From assembly GCA_937141995.1 (NCBI GenBank), contig CAKZQX010000108.1:1-5697 (forward strand): a stretch of 5,697 nucleotides of DNA, given 5' to 3'. The translations under genes were made by a program, and so were the position numbers. The stretch is from an uncultured Chloroflexaceae bacterium (lineage in GTDB: Bacteria; Chloroflexota; Chloroflexia; Chloroflexales; Chloroflexaceae). Below the pieces are notes generated by a model. The model searched no databases. It was not told the origin of the DNA and was given only the letters and a program-made list of their open reading frames with translations. This document shows positions 1-5,697 of this stretch, in pieces (the stretch's first letter is position 1; each line of letters opens with the position of its first letter).

Positions 1-540
1 AGCATCGGCCATGCCGGCTACATTCTGCTGGGGATTATGTCGGTAAGTGAGCGGGGCACGCAGGGGTTTCTCTACTACCTGCTGGCCTACGCGCTGACGA
101 ACCTGGGTGCCTTTGCTGTAGTCATTGCGCTAGAGCAACGGGGTGAGTCGGCCTGGAGCATTAATGACTTCAACGGCCTCTGGAAGCGGCAGGGCATGCT
201 GGCGGTGGCTATGGCGGTATTCATGATCTCGCTGGCGGGCGTGCCGCCAACCGCCGGTTTCGTCGGTAAGTTTTATGTCTTTACCGCCGCCTGGGAGAGT
301 GGCCTGGGATGGCTGGTGCTGATCGCGGTGATCACCAGCGCCATTGCGGCCTTCTTCTATCTACGTATCGTAGTGCGAATGTTTATGCACGAGCCGGTGC
401 GCGAAGTACAGCCGCTCCTCTATCGCGGGTTGTCGATCGGAATCGGGGTGTCTGCGGTTGGCGTAATGCTGTTTGGCCTGATTCCATCGCCGATTGTCGC
501 GCTGGCTCGACAGTCGATCATTGCGGCTCTGGGGGGCTAG
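1..540 (+). CDS. nuoN: NADH-quinone oxidoreductase subunit N, C-terminal part (5' end outside window)
   Basis: Subunit N is one of the three antiporter-like membrane subunits of respiratory complex I and takes part in proton translocation coupled to quinone reduction. The frame is open from the first base, so the gene begins upstream; the ATG at 37 is internal. Visible are 179 residues, against roughly 480-500 for a full NuoN. The first residues, SIGHAGYILLGI, are the conserved His-containing motif of NuoN/ND2 proteins. Hydrophobic membrane segments follow at about residues 22-44, 64-80, 102-123 and 141-165 of the visible part. The segment GVPPTAGFVGKFYVF (about 80-94) carries the conserved buried lysine (K90 here) of the antiporter-like family. 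The gene ends with TAG at 538-540 and is followed by an intrinsic terminator, so it is probably the last gene of a nuo operon. Family assignment is firm; the N-terminal two thirds cannot be judged. Confidence 0.94.
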   Translation, partial: SIGHAGYILLGIMSVSERGTQGFLYYLLAYALTNLGAFAVVIALEQRGESAWSINDFNGLWKRQGMLAVAMAVFMISLAGVPPTAGFVGKFYVFTAAWESGLGWLVLIAVITSAIAAFFYLRIVVRMFMHEPVREVQPLLYRGLSIGIGVSAVGVMLFGLIPSPIVALARQSIIAALGG

Positions 541-606
541 TCGAACAAGAAAGAAGACACGCAAACGGTAGCAGAAGGTTGTCTGAAATAGGATAAAATG
601 TCTGCA

Positions 607-650
607 ATGAAGACGGCGACTGTATATGCAGTCGCCGTCTTTATGTTTTG
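607..650 (+). terminator. Intrinsic terminator after nuoN
   Basis: A 12-bp perfect G+C-rich stem, AGACGGCGACTG (611-622) with CAGTCGCCGTCT (629-640), closes a loop of six bases. It can be extended at its base by several A-T pairs and one G-T pair (607-610 with 641-644). The 3' side runs into TTATGTTTT (641-649), an imperfect U-tract. It lies about 70 bases after the nuoN stop, facing the same way, and separates nuoN from the downstream signalling gene. The T-tract is interrupted by A and G, so some read-through is possible. Confidence 0.78.
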
Positions 651-662
651 CTATCCAGACGT

Positions 663-700
663 TTGTAGCTACTTCTCTGGTAACACTATTCTGTTATAGT
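663..700 (+). promoter_or_regulatory. Possible promoter region for the multi-PAS diguanylate cyclase gene
   Basis: After the nuoN terminator the sequence becomes A+T-rich, as expected for a promoter. Two overlapping candidates are visible: TTGTAG (663-668) with TATTCT (687-692) at an 18-base spacing, and TTCTCT (673-678) with TATAGT (695-700) at a 16-base spacing. A further -10-like TATACT (755-760) has no convincing -35 partner. None is close to consensus at both boxes. The position after a terminator and before a long leader is the main argument. Start-site mapping would decide between them. Confidence 0.28.
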
Positions 701-735
701 ATGCGGTAGTATAACATAGTGCTACTGGTAGAGAA
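673..735 (+). repeat. Imperfect inverted repeat in the leader of the diguanylate cyclase gene
   Basis: A nested dyad. TTCTCT (673-678) pairs with AGAGAA (730-735), CACTAT (684-689) with ATAGTG (716-721), and GTTATA (693-698) with TATAAC (710-715). The two inner stems stack continuously on the right side (710-721) and are separated by a 3-base bulge TCT (690-692) on the left; the apical loop is 11 bases. It overlaps the candidate promoter elements, so it could act as a DNA operator or, if transcribed, as an RNA structure. No known riboswitch class was recognised. Confidence 0.5.
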
Positions 736-792
736 ATCTTGAATGAAACCAATATATACTTGTGGCGACAGTTACTCGACTGATACCAGTAG
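722..792 (+). repeat. Inverted repeat reaching close to the ribosome binding site
   Basis: CTACTGGTA (722-730) is perfectly complementary to TACCAGTAG (784-792), a 9-bp stem enclosing 53 bases. The right arm ends only seven bases before the Shine-Dalgarno of the diguanylate cyclase gene. The left arm touches the upstream nested dyad (sharing base 730), and its GCTAC (721-725) can also pair with GTAGC at 665-669, so alternative folds are possible. The pairing is read directly from the sequence; any regulatory role is inference. Confidence 0.4.
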
Positions 793-798
793 GCAGGC

Positions 799-804
799 GA
801 GGAG
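799..804 (+). promoter_or_regulatory. Shine-Dalgarno supporting the ATG at 814
   Basis: GAGGAG lies nine bases before the ATG at 814, a strong match to the anti-Shine-Dalgarno sequence at a normal spacing. It supports this start rather than a later methionine. The coding frame from here opens directly into a coiled coil and the first PAS domain. Confidence 0.8.
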
Positions 805-813
805 CAGAGAGTT

Positions 814-3800
814 ATGACAGACAGTTCAGTTCCCAATGAAGTACTACAGGCCGAGAATGCACGCCTGCAGCAGCGCATAACCGAACTTGATCAGACGATC
901 CGGACAATGCAGGCGCAGACTGCCACATATGAACGGCAGTTGGCCGACTGCCGGGCAGAGCTTACGATGTATAAGGCTCTGGTTGAACATGCGCCAGACA
1001 ATATTGTCATTATGAGTCCCGAACGAGTTATCAGGTATGCTAATTCGGCAGCATGTGCAATGATGGGGTATGGCGATGCGCTGACTGGTATGCAGGTAGA
1101 TGCAATCTATGCCGAAGAGCCGAACGTACTGGCGCAGATCGGGAGTATTATCAACCAGTCTGGATTCTGGCGCGGAGTCATTCATCAAAAAACCCAACGC
1201 GGTGACATTCTCAAAATACAGGCGACAATCTTTCTTATCACCGATGCCGACGGACAGGTACAGGCGGTCGGTGGGATTGGGCGTGATGTCACCGAGCAGA
1301 TGCAGACGGCCGAAGCGCTACGTATCACCGAAGCCCGGTTTCGCCTGATGGTGCAGAAGATGCCTGTAATGATTGTTGCGGTGGATAGTGATAGCAATAT
1401 TGTCTTCTGGAATGAAGCCTGTGAAGCTGTGACCGGGTATCGTGCCGATGAGATGATCGGCAATCCTGACGCCATGCCGCTGCTCCTGGGGGACATGTAC
1501 GCTCAAGACATTGTGACAAAAATGGTTCAGCCGGTAGAGAACTACCACAATCTAGAATTGCCAACCCCGACAAAAGGTGGTGATACCCGCGTTATTGCCT
1601 GGACCAGCCTTGCTGACGAATGCCCCATTCCGGGTTGGGCGCGCTGGGGTGTGGGTATTGATGTCACCGAGCGTAAGCAGGCCGAAGAGTCCTACCGTGT
1701 GCTGGTTGAGCATTCGCTGCAGGCCCTGCTGATCTACCAGGATGATCGGATTGTCTTTGTCAACCCGGCAACCAGCGCCATTACCGGCTATACCAGCGAA
1801 GAACTGCTTACGCTGACGGTGGAAGAATTACAGGCGGTGTTGCATCCGGAAGACCGCGTCAGGATGCTTGAGCACATGTATGCCTGTCTGACGGACCAGG
1901 CAATCCCACCGAACTATGAATTCCGGTTTTTTCATAAGGATGGTGCCGTGCGCTGGGCAGAGGTCTTTGCGTCGCGGATTGAGTATCGCGGCAGACCGGC
2001 AGTCCAGATGGCCTATGTCGATATCACCGAACGCAAAGCGGCAGAGCAGGCCCGGCAGCAGATCTATGCCGAACTGCAACGAGTGCTGACGTCGGTCTCG
2101 GCCTGCCTCTGGAGTTCCCAGGTTGATGCGCAGGGGCATATTGGCGAGGTCTTTCTCTCGCCTGTGGTTGAGACGCTGACCGGCTATCCGCCGTCCTTCT
2201 TCCTGGGCAACTCGGCGCGCTGGCTGGATATCACCCATCCCGCTGATGTCGTGCAGCGCCGCCTGGCGTTTGACCGGCTGATTACCGGGCAGAGCAGCAG
2301 TGAGGTGTTTGACTATCGCATCCGCCATGCTGACGGCACAATCCGCTGGCTGTGTGATGATATTCTACTGGAACGCTCTAATGCGCGTCACCGGCGCTTG
2401 CATGGGGTAACGATTGATGTCACCACCGACAAGCAGGCCGAGGTAGCCCTGCGCCAGCAGGAAGCGCTGTATCGTGCCATGTTTGAAACCAACCGGGCCA
2501 TTAAACTACTGATCGATCCCGAGATCGGCGCAATTGAAGATGCCAATCTCTCGGCCAGTAGCTTCTACGGTTATTCCCCGGATGAACTGCGCCGTATGTC
2601 GATCTATGATATTAGTCTGCTTCCGCCGGAGCAGGTGCGCGCGGAGATACAGAACATATTAACGAATCAGCATATCTCTATTTTCTCTCAGCACCGACTG
2701 GCCTCCGGTGAAGTCCGCGATGTTGAAGTCTATTCCAGCCCGGTTGAAGTCCAGGGGCGCATGCTGATCTTCTCTATTATTCACGACATTACTGAGCGGA
2801 AACAGATCGAGCGGGCGTTGCGTCAGAGTGAAGCCCGCTATCGCCAGATTGTCGAAACGGCGGAAGAGGGTATCTGGCTGATTGATGCCGACAATAAAAC
2901 CAGCTTTGTCAATCGTAAGTTTGCCGATATGGTTGGCTACACACCCGACATGCTGATCGGCAAATCAGTGTTTGCTTTTTTTGATCGGGAAGACCAGGTG
3001 CATACCGCCGCAATGCTGGCCCAGTTGCGCCAGGGTCATACCGAACAGTATGAAGCGCAACTGCAGCGCCAAGACGGTGCCCAAATCTGGGTGCTGCTCA
3101 ATACCAGCCCGCTATCGAACCATGTCAGCTACTACCAGGGTGGCCTGATTATGGTGACGGATATCACCGAGCGCAAACAGATCGAAGAAGCATTGCGCGA
3201 GAGTGAAGCCCGGTTTCGCGCCGTCTGGGAGACGGCGACGGATGCGATGGTCCTGTCTGATGCTGAAGGCACTGTCCTGCTCGCCAACCCATCATATTTT
3301 GAACTCTACGGCTATATGGCTGACGAAGTGATTGGGCATACCTTTGCCATCATCTTCCCGGTAGAAGAGCGGGCACAGGTGGCGGAAGTCTATCGCCGGA
3401 TATTTCATAGTCCTGCCGTCAATCAACGCTTTGAAAGTGTTGTGCGGCATGCCAATGGAACGATGTTGATTGTGGAAACGCATGGCGATTTTCTGGTGCA
3501 GGATGGGCAGCGCGTCGCCATGCTCTCAGTCATCCGCGATATCACTGAGCGCAAACGCCTGGAGGAGGAGTTACATCATAGCCGGGCAATGTTGCAAAGT
3601 TTCCTTGACCACTCACCTTCGGCTATGTATGTGAATGATCTCCAGGGACGCTTCCTGCTGGTCAATCACCAGACGGCTGCCCTGCTGCAACACGAACCGG
3701 AGCAGATTATCGGCAAGGCCGATAGTGACTTCTTTCCGCCGGAAACGGTCGCTGCATGGCGCGGGTCTAATCAGCAGGCTTTCACCACCGGTCAGCCGGT

Positions 3801-5373
3801 TGAAGTTGAGATCACACTTGTCATTCAGGGCGAGCCCCGCAACTATCTGTCGATCTCCTTTCCGCTCTTCGATCCGCACTGGGGTATCGCGGCAGTTGGT
3901 AGTATCACAACCGACATTACCGGGCGTAAGCAGGCCGAGGCGGCGCTGGAGCAACAACGGCTATTTCTGCGGCAGGTGCTCGATATTAACCCCAACTTGA
4001 TCTTTGCGCGTGACTCCCACGGTCGCTTTACCCTGGTCAACCAGACCCTGGCGGATATGTATGGCACTACGGTGGAGTATTTGCTAGGCAAAACGGATGC
4101 AGATCTTAATCCTAACCTGAACGAGGTCCAGCGGATTTGGGAAGAAGATCAAAAAGTTCTCCACACCCGCCGGGAAAAAGTCGTACCGGAGCGCTTTATT
4201 CAGGGGGTTGCCGGCTGGGAACGCTGGTTGTCAATTGTGAAGCGCCCAATTGTGCAGCCTGATGGTACGGCTGACCAGGTGCTCGTTGTTGCAACCGATA
4301 TTACCCCGCGTAAACAGACCGAAATTGAACTGCAGCACATCAATGAACTGCATCTCCGTTCCATTCAGGAACTGGAGCACCATAACCGTGAAATCACGCT
4401 ACTCAACGAGATGGGTGACTATTTTCAGGCCTGCCTGAATATTGATGAAGCCTATCAGACGGTCAGACGTTTTGCCTTCAAACTCTTCCAGGGACAACCG
4501 GGTGGCCTCTATATGCTCAATGTGACACTGACAACCCTGGAAGCGGTAAGCACCTGGGGCACTCTGCCGCCACCGATGCGACTGCTCATGGCTGAGGTGT
4601 GCTGGGCCTTACGTCTGGGTCGTCCTTACACAACGATTGACACTGACAGTAGTCCGCCCTGTGCGCATCAGCATATGGTGGTCAGATCGGGCTATATCTG
4701 TGTGCCAATCGTGGCCCAGGGCGAGACACTGGGCGTTTTTCGGCAATATATTGAAGCGCTGCCTTCACCAGAGCATTATGCGCAGTTAGCCCGAACGGTT
4801 GCCCGGCAGATTGCGCTGGCTCTGGCGAGTCTGAGCCTGCGTGATCAATTGTACCAACAGGCTATCCGTGATCCGCTGACCCGATTGTTTAACCGGCGTT
4901 ACCTGGAAGAGAGTTTCGAGCGCGAGATACATCAAGCCGGCCGTCATCAGCTTTCAATCGGTGTGATTATGCTGGATATCGACCACTTTAAACAGATTAA
5001 CGATAACTATGACCATGATACAGGCGATGCGGTGTTACGCATGGTGGGCGAACTGCTTCAGACGCAGACCCGGGGCGGTGATATTGTGTGCCGTTATGGT
5101 GGGGAAGAGTTTATCCTGGTTTTGCCGGATGCGGCACTCGAAGTAGCGCAGCAGCGAGCTGAACTTCTGCGCCAGGAGATCAGCGGCCTGACGATCAAGT
5201 ATGCCGGGCACGTTCTGGAGTCGATTACCGCCTCGCTGGGTGTAGCCGTTTTTCCCCTGCATGGTACCACGGTCAACGCCCTCGTTCGGGCGGCTGACAC
5301 GGCGCTGTACCGGGCCAAAGCTGCGGGGCGTAATCAGGTGCAGATTGCTGAAGTGCTGCCGGACGAGGAGTAA
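814..5373 (+). CDS. Nine-PAS / GAF-like / GGDEF sensor diguanylate cyclase, cytoplasmic
   Basis: Predicted to condense two GTP into cyclic di-GMP under control of PAS/GAF sensing. Residues 8-56 look like a coiled coil. Nine PAS domains follow at about 53-162, 173-288, 293-408, 421-540, 551-663, 673-788, 797-914, 923-1039 and 1047-1167, each ending in a D-[IV]-T linker (mostly DITERK/DVTERK). PAS3 and PAS4 resemble the PAS_3 type (HPxD, then DG.(I/V)RW); PAS8 and PAS9 resemble PAS_4. A helix (1168-1193) leads to a divergent GAF-like domain (about 1194-1345). The GGDEF domain (about 1350-1510) starts at DPLTRLFNRR. Expected catalytic residues are present: D1388 (DIDHFK), N1396, D1405 and the GGEEF motif at 1429-1433; RGGD at 1420-1423 is the inhibitory I-site. 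No membrane segment, EAL, HD-GYP, kinase or receiver domain is seen. Nine PAS domains is exceptionally many. The ligands cannot be read from the sequence, and no LOV cysteine motif was found. Confidence 0.95.
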   Translation: MTDSSVPNEVLQAENARLQQRITELDQTIRTMQAQTATYERQLADCRAELTMYKALVEHAPDNIVIMSPERVIRYANSAACAMMGYGDALTGMQVDAIYAEEPNVLAQIGSIINQSGFWRGVIHQKTQRGDILKIQATIFLITDADGQVQAVGGIGRDVTEQMQTAEALRITEARFRLMVQKMPVMIVAVDSDSNIVFWNEACEAVTGYRADEMIGNPDAMPLLLGDMYAQDIVTKMVQPVENYHNLELPTPTKGGDTRVIAWTSLADECPIPGWARWGVGIDVTERKQAEESYRVLVEHSLQALLIYQDDRIVFVNPATSAITGYTSEELLTLTVEELQAVLHPEDRVRMLEHMYACLTDQAIPPNYEFRFFHKDGAVRWAEVFASRIEYRGRPAVQMAYVDITERKAAEQARQQIYAELQRVLTSVSACLWSSQVDAQGHIGEVFLSPVVETLTGYPPSFFLGNSARWLDITHPADVVQRRLAFDRLITGQSSSEVFDYRIRHADGTIRWLCDDILLERSNARHRRLHGVTIDVTTDKQAEVALRQQEALYRAMFETNRAIKLLIDPEIGAIEDANLSASSFYGYSPDELRRMSIYDISLLPPEQVRAEIQNILTNQHISIFSQHRLASGEVRDVEVYSSPVEVQGRMLIFSIIHDITERKQIERALRQSEARYRQIVETAEEGIWLIDADNKTSFVNRKFADMVGYTPDMLIGKSVFAFFDREDQVHTAAMLAQLRQGHTEQYEAQLQRQDGAQIWVLLNTSPLSNHVSYYQGGLIMVTDITERKQIEEALRESEARFRAVWETATDAMVLSDAEGTVLLANPSYFELYGYMADEVIGHTFAIIFPVEERAQVAEVYRRIFHSPAVNQRFESVVRHANGTMLIVETHGDFLVQDGQRVAMLSVIRDITERKRLEEELHHSRAMLQSFLDHSPSAMYVNDLQGRFLLVNHQTAALLQHEPEQIIGKADSDFFPPETVAAWRGSNQQAFTTGQPVEVEITLVIQGEPRNYLSISFPLFDPHWGIAAVGSITTDITGRKQAEAALEQQRLFLRQVLDINPNLIFARDSHGRFTLVNQTLADMYGTTVEYLLGKTDADLNPNLNEVQRIWEEDQKVLHTRREKVVPERFIQGVAGWERWLSIVKRPIVQPDGTADQVLVVATDITPRKQTEIELQHINELHLRSIQELEHHNREITLLNEMGDYFQACLNIDEAYQTVRRFAFKLFQGQPGGLYMLNVTLTTLEAVSTWGTLPPPMRLLMAEVCWALRLGRPYTTIDTDSSPPCAHQHMVVRSGYICVPIVAQGETLGVFRQYIEALPSPEHYAQLARTVARQIALALASLSLRDQLYQQAIRDPLTRLFNRRYLEESFEREIHQAGRHQLSIGVIMLDIDHFKQINDNYDHDTGDAVLRMVGELLQTQTRGGDIVCRYGGEEFILVLPDAALEVAQQRAELLRQEISGLTIKYAGHVLESITASLGVAVFPLHGTTVNALVRAADTALYRAKAAGRNQVQIAEVLPDEE

Positions 5374-5402
5374 TTGCCCGGCGTTACCTGCCGCTAAAGG
5401 GG

Positions 5403-5408
5403 TATAAT
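5403..5408 (+). promoter_or_regulatory. Candidate -10 box (TATAAT)
   Basis: A perfect TATAAT in the context GGGTATAATG lies 30 bases after the stop of the diguanylate cyclase gene. A clear -35 at 16-18 bases is lacking: the TTGCCC at 5374-5379 is 23 bases away, which is too far. It could be a promoter for whatever lies right of the window or for a transcript through the hairpin block. Support comes from the consensus match and from the palindrome placed where transcription would start. Confidence 0.42.
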
Positions 5409-5413
5409 GAATC

Positions 5414-5429
5414 GCATATGATCATATGC
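5414..5429. promoter_or_regulatory. Perfect 16-bp palindrome, candidate operator
   Basis: GCATATGATCATATGC is an exact palindrome with no central spacer. It begins six bases after the TATAAT box, so it would cover the +1 region of a transcript starting there. Such placement is typical for a repressor dimer site. No regulator gene is adjacent to suggest which protein binds, and a chance palindrome cannot be excluded. Confidence 0.4.
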
Positions 5430-5438
5430 ACCCGAATG

Positions 5439-5448
5439 ACAGGAGTTG
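5439..5448 (+). repeat. 10-bp direct repeat, left copy
   Basis: ACAGGAGTTG occurs here and again at 5681-5690, flanking the whole hairpin block (232 bases between copies). The pair could be a target-site duplication, a repeated boundary of the array, or coincidence. Confidence 0.4.
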
Positions 5449-5467
5449 CGCAGTCCCTGACCCACAG

Positions 5468-5501
5468 CGCATGTCGCCTCCGGCAGGGCGGAAGATTCTA
5501 A
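5468..5501 (+). repeat. Degenerate copy of the inter-hairpin linker
   Basis: This segment aligns with the linker between the two hairpins (5549-5592). Both contain a CATG followed by a G+C-rich stretch with GGC, and the last twelve bases match partly (GGAAGATTCTAA here, GGACATTCCATT there) before the next arm begins with CTTTT. It suggests that the array once held, or now holds, a partial third unit on the left. Confidence 0.4.
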
Positions 5502-5548
5502 CTTTTCCCATAAGACATGCACAAAGTGTGCATGTTTTATGGGAAAAG
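5502..5548. repeat. Long hairpin A (22-bp stem, 3-base loop)
   Basis: The left arm (5502-5523, starting CTTTTCCCATAAG) is complementary to the right arm (5527-5548, ending TTTTATGGGAAAAG) along all 22 positions. The only non-Watson-Crick pair is G5514 with T5536, which would be G-U in RNA. The loop is AAG (5524-5526). What follows is ATAAAAAACACC rather than a T-tract, so it is not a standard terminator on the + strand. Confidence 0.9.
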
Positions 5549-5592
5549 ATAAAAAACACCATGCTTGCGCAGGCGAAAAAGGACATTCCATT

Positions 5593-5639
5593 CTTTTTCG
5601 CAAAACATTTGCATGCAGTACAAATGTTTTGCGAAAAAG
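5593..5639. repeat. Long hairpin B (19-bp perfect stem, 9-base loop)
   Basis: The left arm (5593-5611, starting CTTTTTCGCAAAACAT) and right arm (5621-5639, ending ATGTTTTGCGAAAAAG) are perfectly complementary over 19 bases; the loop is CATGCAGTA. Start and end are both exactly 91 bases after those of hairpin A, and the total length is the same (47 bases). Both hairpins are followed by ATAA, a short A-rich stretch, then CCATGC and GGCGAAAA, so hairpin and linker form one repeat unit. Confidence 0.9.
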
Positions 5640-5680
5640 ATAACAAAAGTACCATGCTGCCGCCGGCGAAAACGACGTCC

Positions 5681-5690
5681 ACAGGAGTTG
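5681..5690 (+). repeat. 10-bp direct repeat, right copy
   Basis: Second copy of ACAGGAGTTG (first at 5439-5448). It stands where a third hairpin arm would be expected to start after the linker at 5640-5680, so the repeat array seems to stop here and other sequence resumes. Confidence 0.4.
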
Positions 5691-5697
5691 GTGTCTC

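Larger units (their letters stand above)
5374..5697. other. Gene-free tail with palindrome and tandem hairpins
   Basis: No convincing coding region is seen on either strand in these 324 bases. In order they hold a TATAAT box, a 16-bp palindrome, a 10-bp direct repeat, a degenerate copy of a repeat linker, two long hairpins 91 bases apart, and a second copy of the 10-bp direct repeat at the window edge. No canonical terminator (G+C stem plus T-tract) for the upstream diguanylate cyclase gene is present on the + strand. Minus-strand frames are open here, but they lack a Shine-Dalgarno and mirror the hairpin repeats. Confidence 0.7.

Noticed and set aside
577..600. Promoter just before the nuoN terminator (TTGTCT with GATAAAAT)
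   Set aside because: The two boxes are only a few bases apart and any transcript would run straight into the terminator at 607-650.
673..792. Cyclic di-GMP riboswitch controlling the cyclase
   Set aside because: The leader is A+T-rich and lacks the conserved core and tetraloop features of the GEMM classes; only simple inverted repeats are visible.
1828..2328. Minus-strand frame of 166 codons inside the PAS gene
   Set aside because: Antisense to clearly coding PAS domains 3 and 4, no recognisable family, and no start signals; a shadow of the real gene.
5418..5501. Plus-strand 27-codon frame starting inside the palindrome and ending just before hairpin A, like a leader peptide
   Set aside because: No Shine-Dalgarno upstream, start within the palindrome, and no run of regulatory codons or recognised attenuator; short frames of this size are expected by chance.
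5502..5550. Hairpin A as the intrinsic terminator of the diguanylate cyclase gene
   Set aside because: It lies 128 bases after the stop, its base is A+T-rich and it is followed by ATAAAAAACACC, not by a T-tract. Some termination role cannot be excluded, but the sequence does not support a standard terminator.
5394..5603. Minus-strand frame of 69 codons
   Set aside because: Overlaps the palindrome, linker copy and hairpins, resembles no protein family I know, and is read through repeat arms in another frame.
5502..5639. CRISPR array
   Set aside because: Only two units, with repeats differing in sequence, far longer dyads than CRISPR repeats, and linkers that are similar to each other rather than unique spacers.
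5422..5682. Minus-strand frame of 86 codons across the hairpin block, with an in-frame 31-residue repeat rich in Cys and Phe
   Set aside because: It would start at a GTG with no Shine-Dalgarno, and its internal repeat simply mirrors the 91-93 base DNA repeat. Stem differences are paired across arms, which fits selection on folding rather than on this peptide.

Overview
The window is a stretch of a moderately G+C-rich bacterial chromosome. It holds the 3' end of a respiratory complex I gene (nuoN), one very large intact signalling gene, and a gene-free tail with unusual repeats. The NuoN sequence, codon use and the style of the multi-PAS diguanylate cyclase fit a filamentous phototroph of the Chloroflexus type (Chloroflexota). 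That is an impression from sequence character, not a search result, and the taxon is only tentative.

Layout. 1-540 (+): C-terminal 179 residues of NuoN, the membrane antiporter-like subunit N of NADH:quinone oxidoreductase, whose start lies left of the window. 607-650: a strong intrinsic terminator that closes the nuo transcript. 651-813: an A+T-rich leader with several overlapping inverted repeats, then a good Shine-Dalgarno. 814-5373 (+): a 1519-residue soluble protein with an N-terminal coiled coil, nine consecutive PAS domains (about 125 residues per repeat, each ending in a D-[IV]-T-x-x-K type linker), a divergent Cys/His-containing GAF-like domain and a C-terminal GGDEF domain with intact GGEEF active site and RxxD inhibitory site. 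It should make cyclic di-GMP in response to one or more cytoplasmic signals. No EAL, HD-GYP, kinase or receiver domain is present.

5374-5697: no convincing gene. It contains a TATAAT box followed by a perfect 16-bp palindrome where transcription would begin. Beyond these lie two long hairpins in tandem with a 91-bp period. Their arms differ from each other, but the differences are matched on both sides of each stem, so pairing is preserved. A degenerate copy of the inter-hairpin linker lies before the first hairpin, and a 10-bp direct repeat flanks the whole block.

The complex I gene and the diguanylate cyclase are separated by a terminator and are probably independent transcription units; nothing in the sequence links their functions. 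The least explained part of the window is the twin-hairpin block at the right end, which may continue beyond it.
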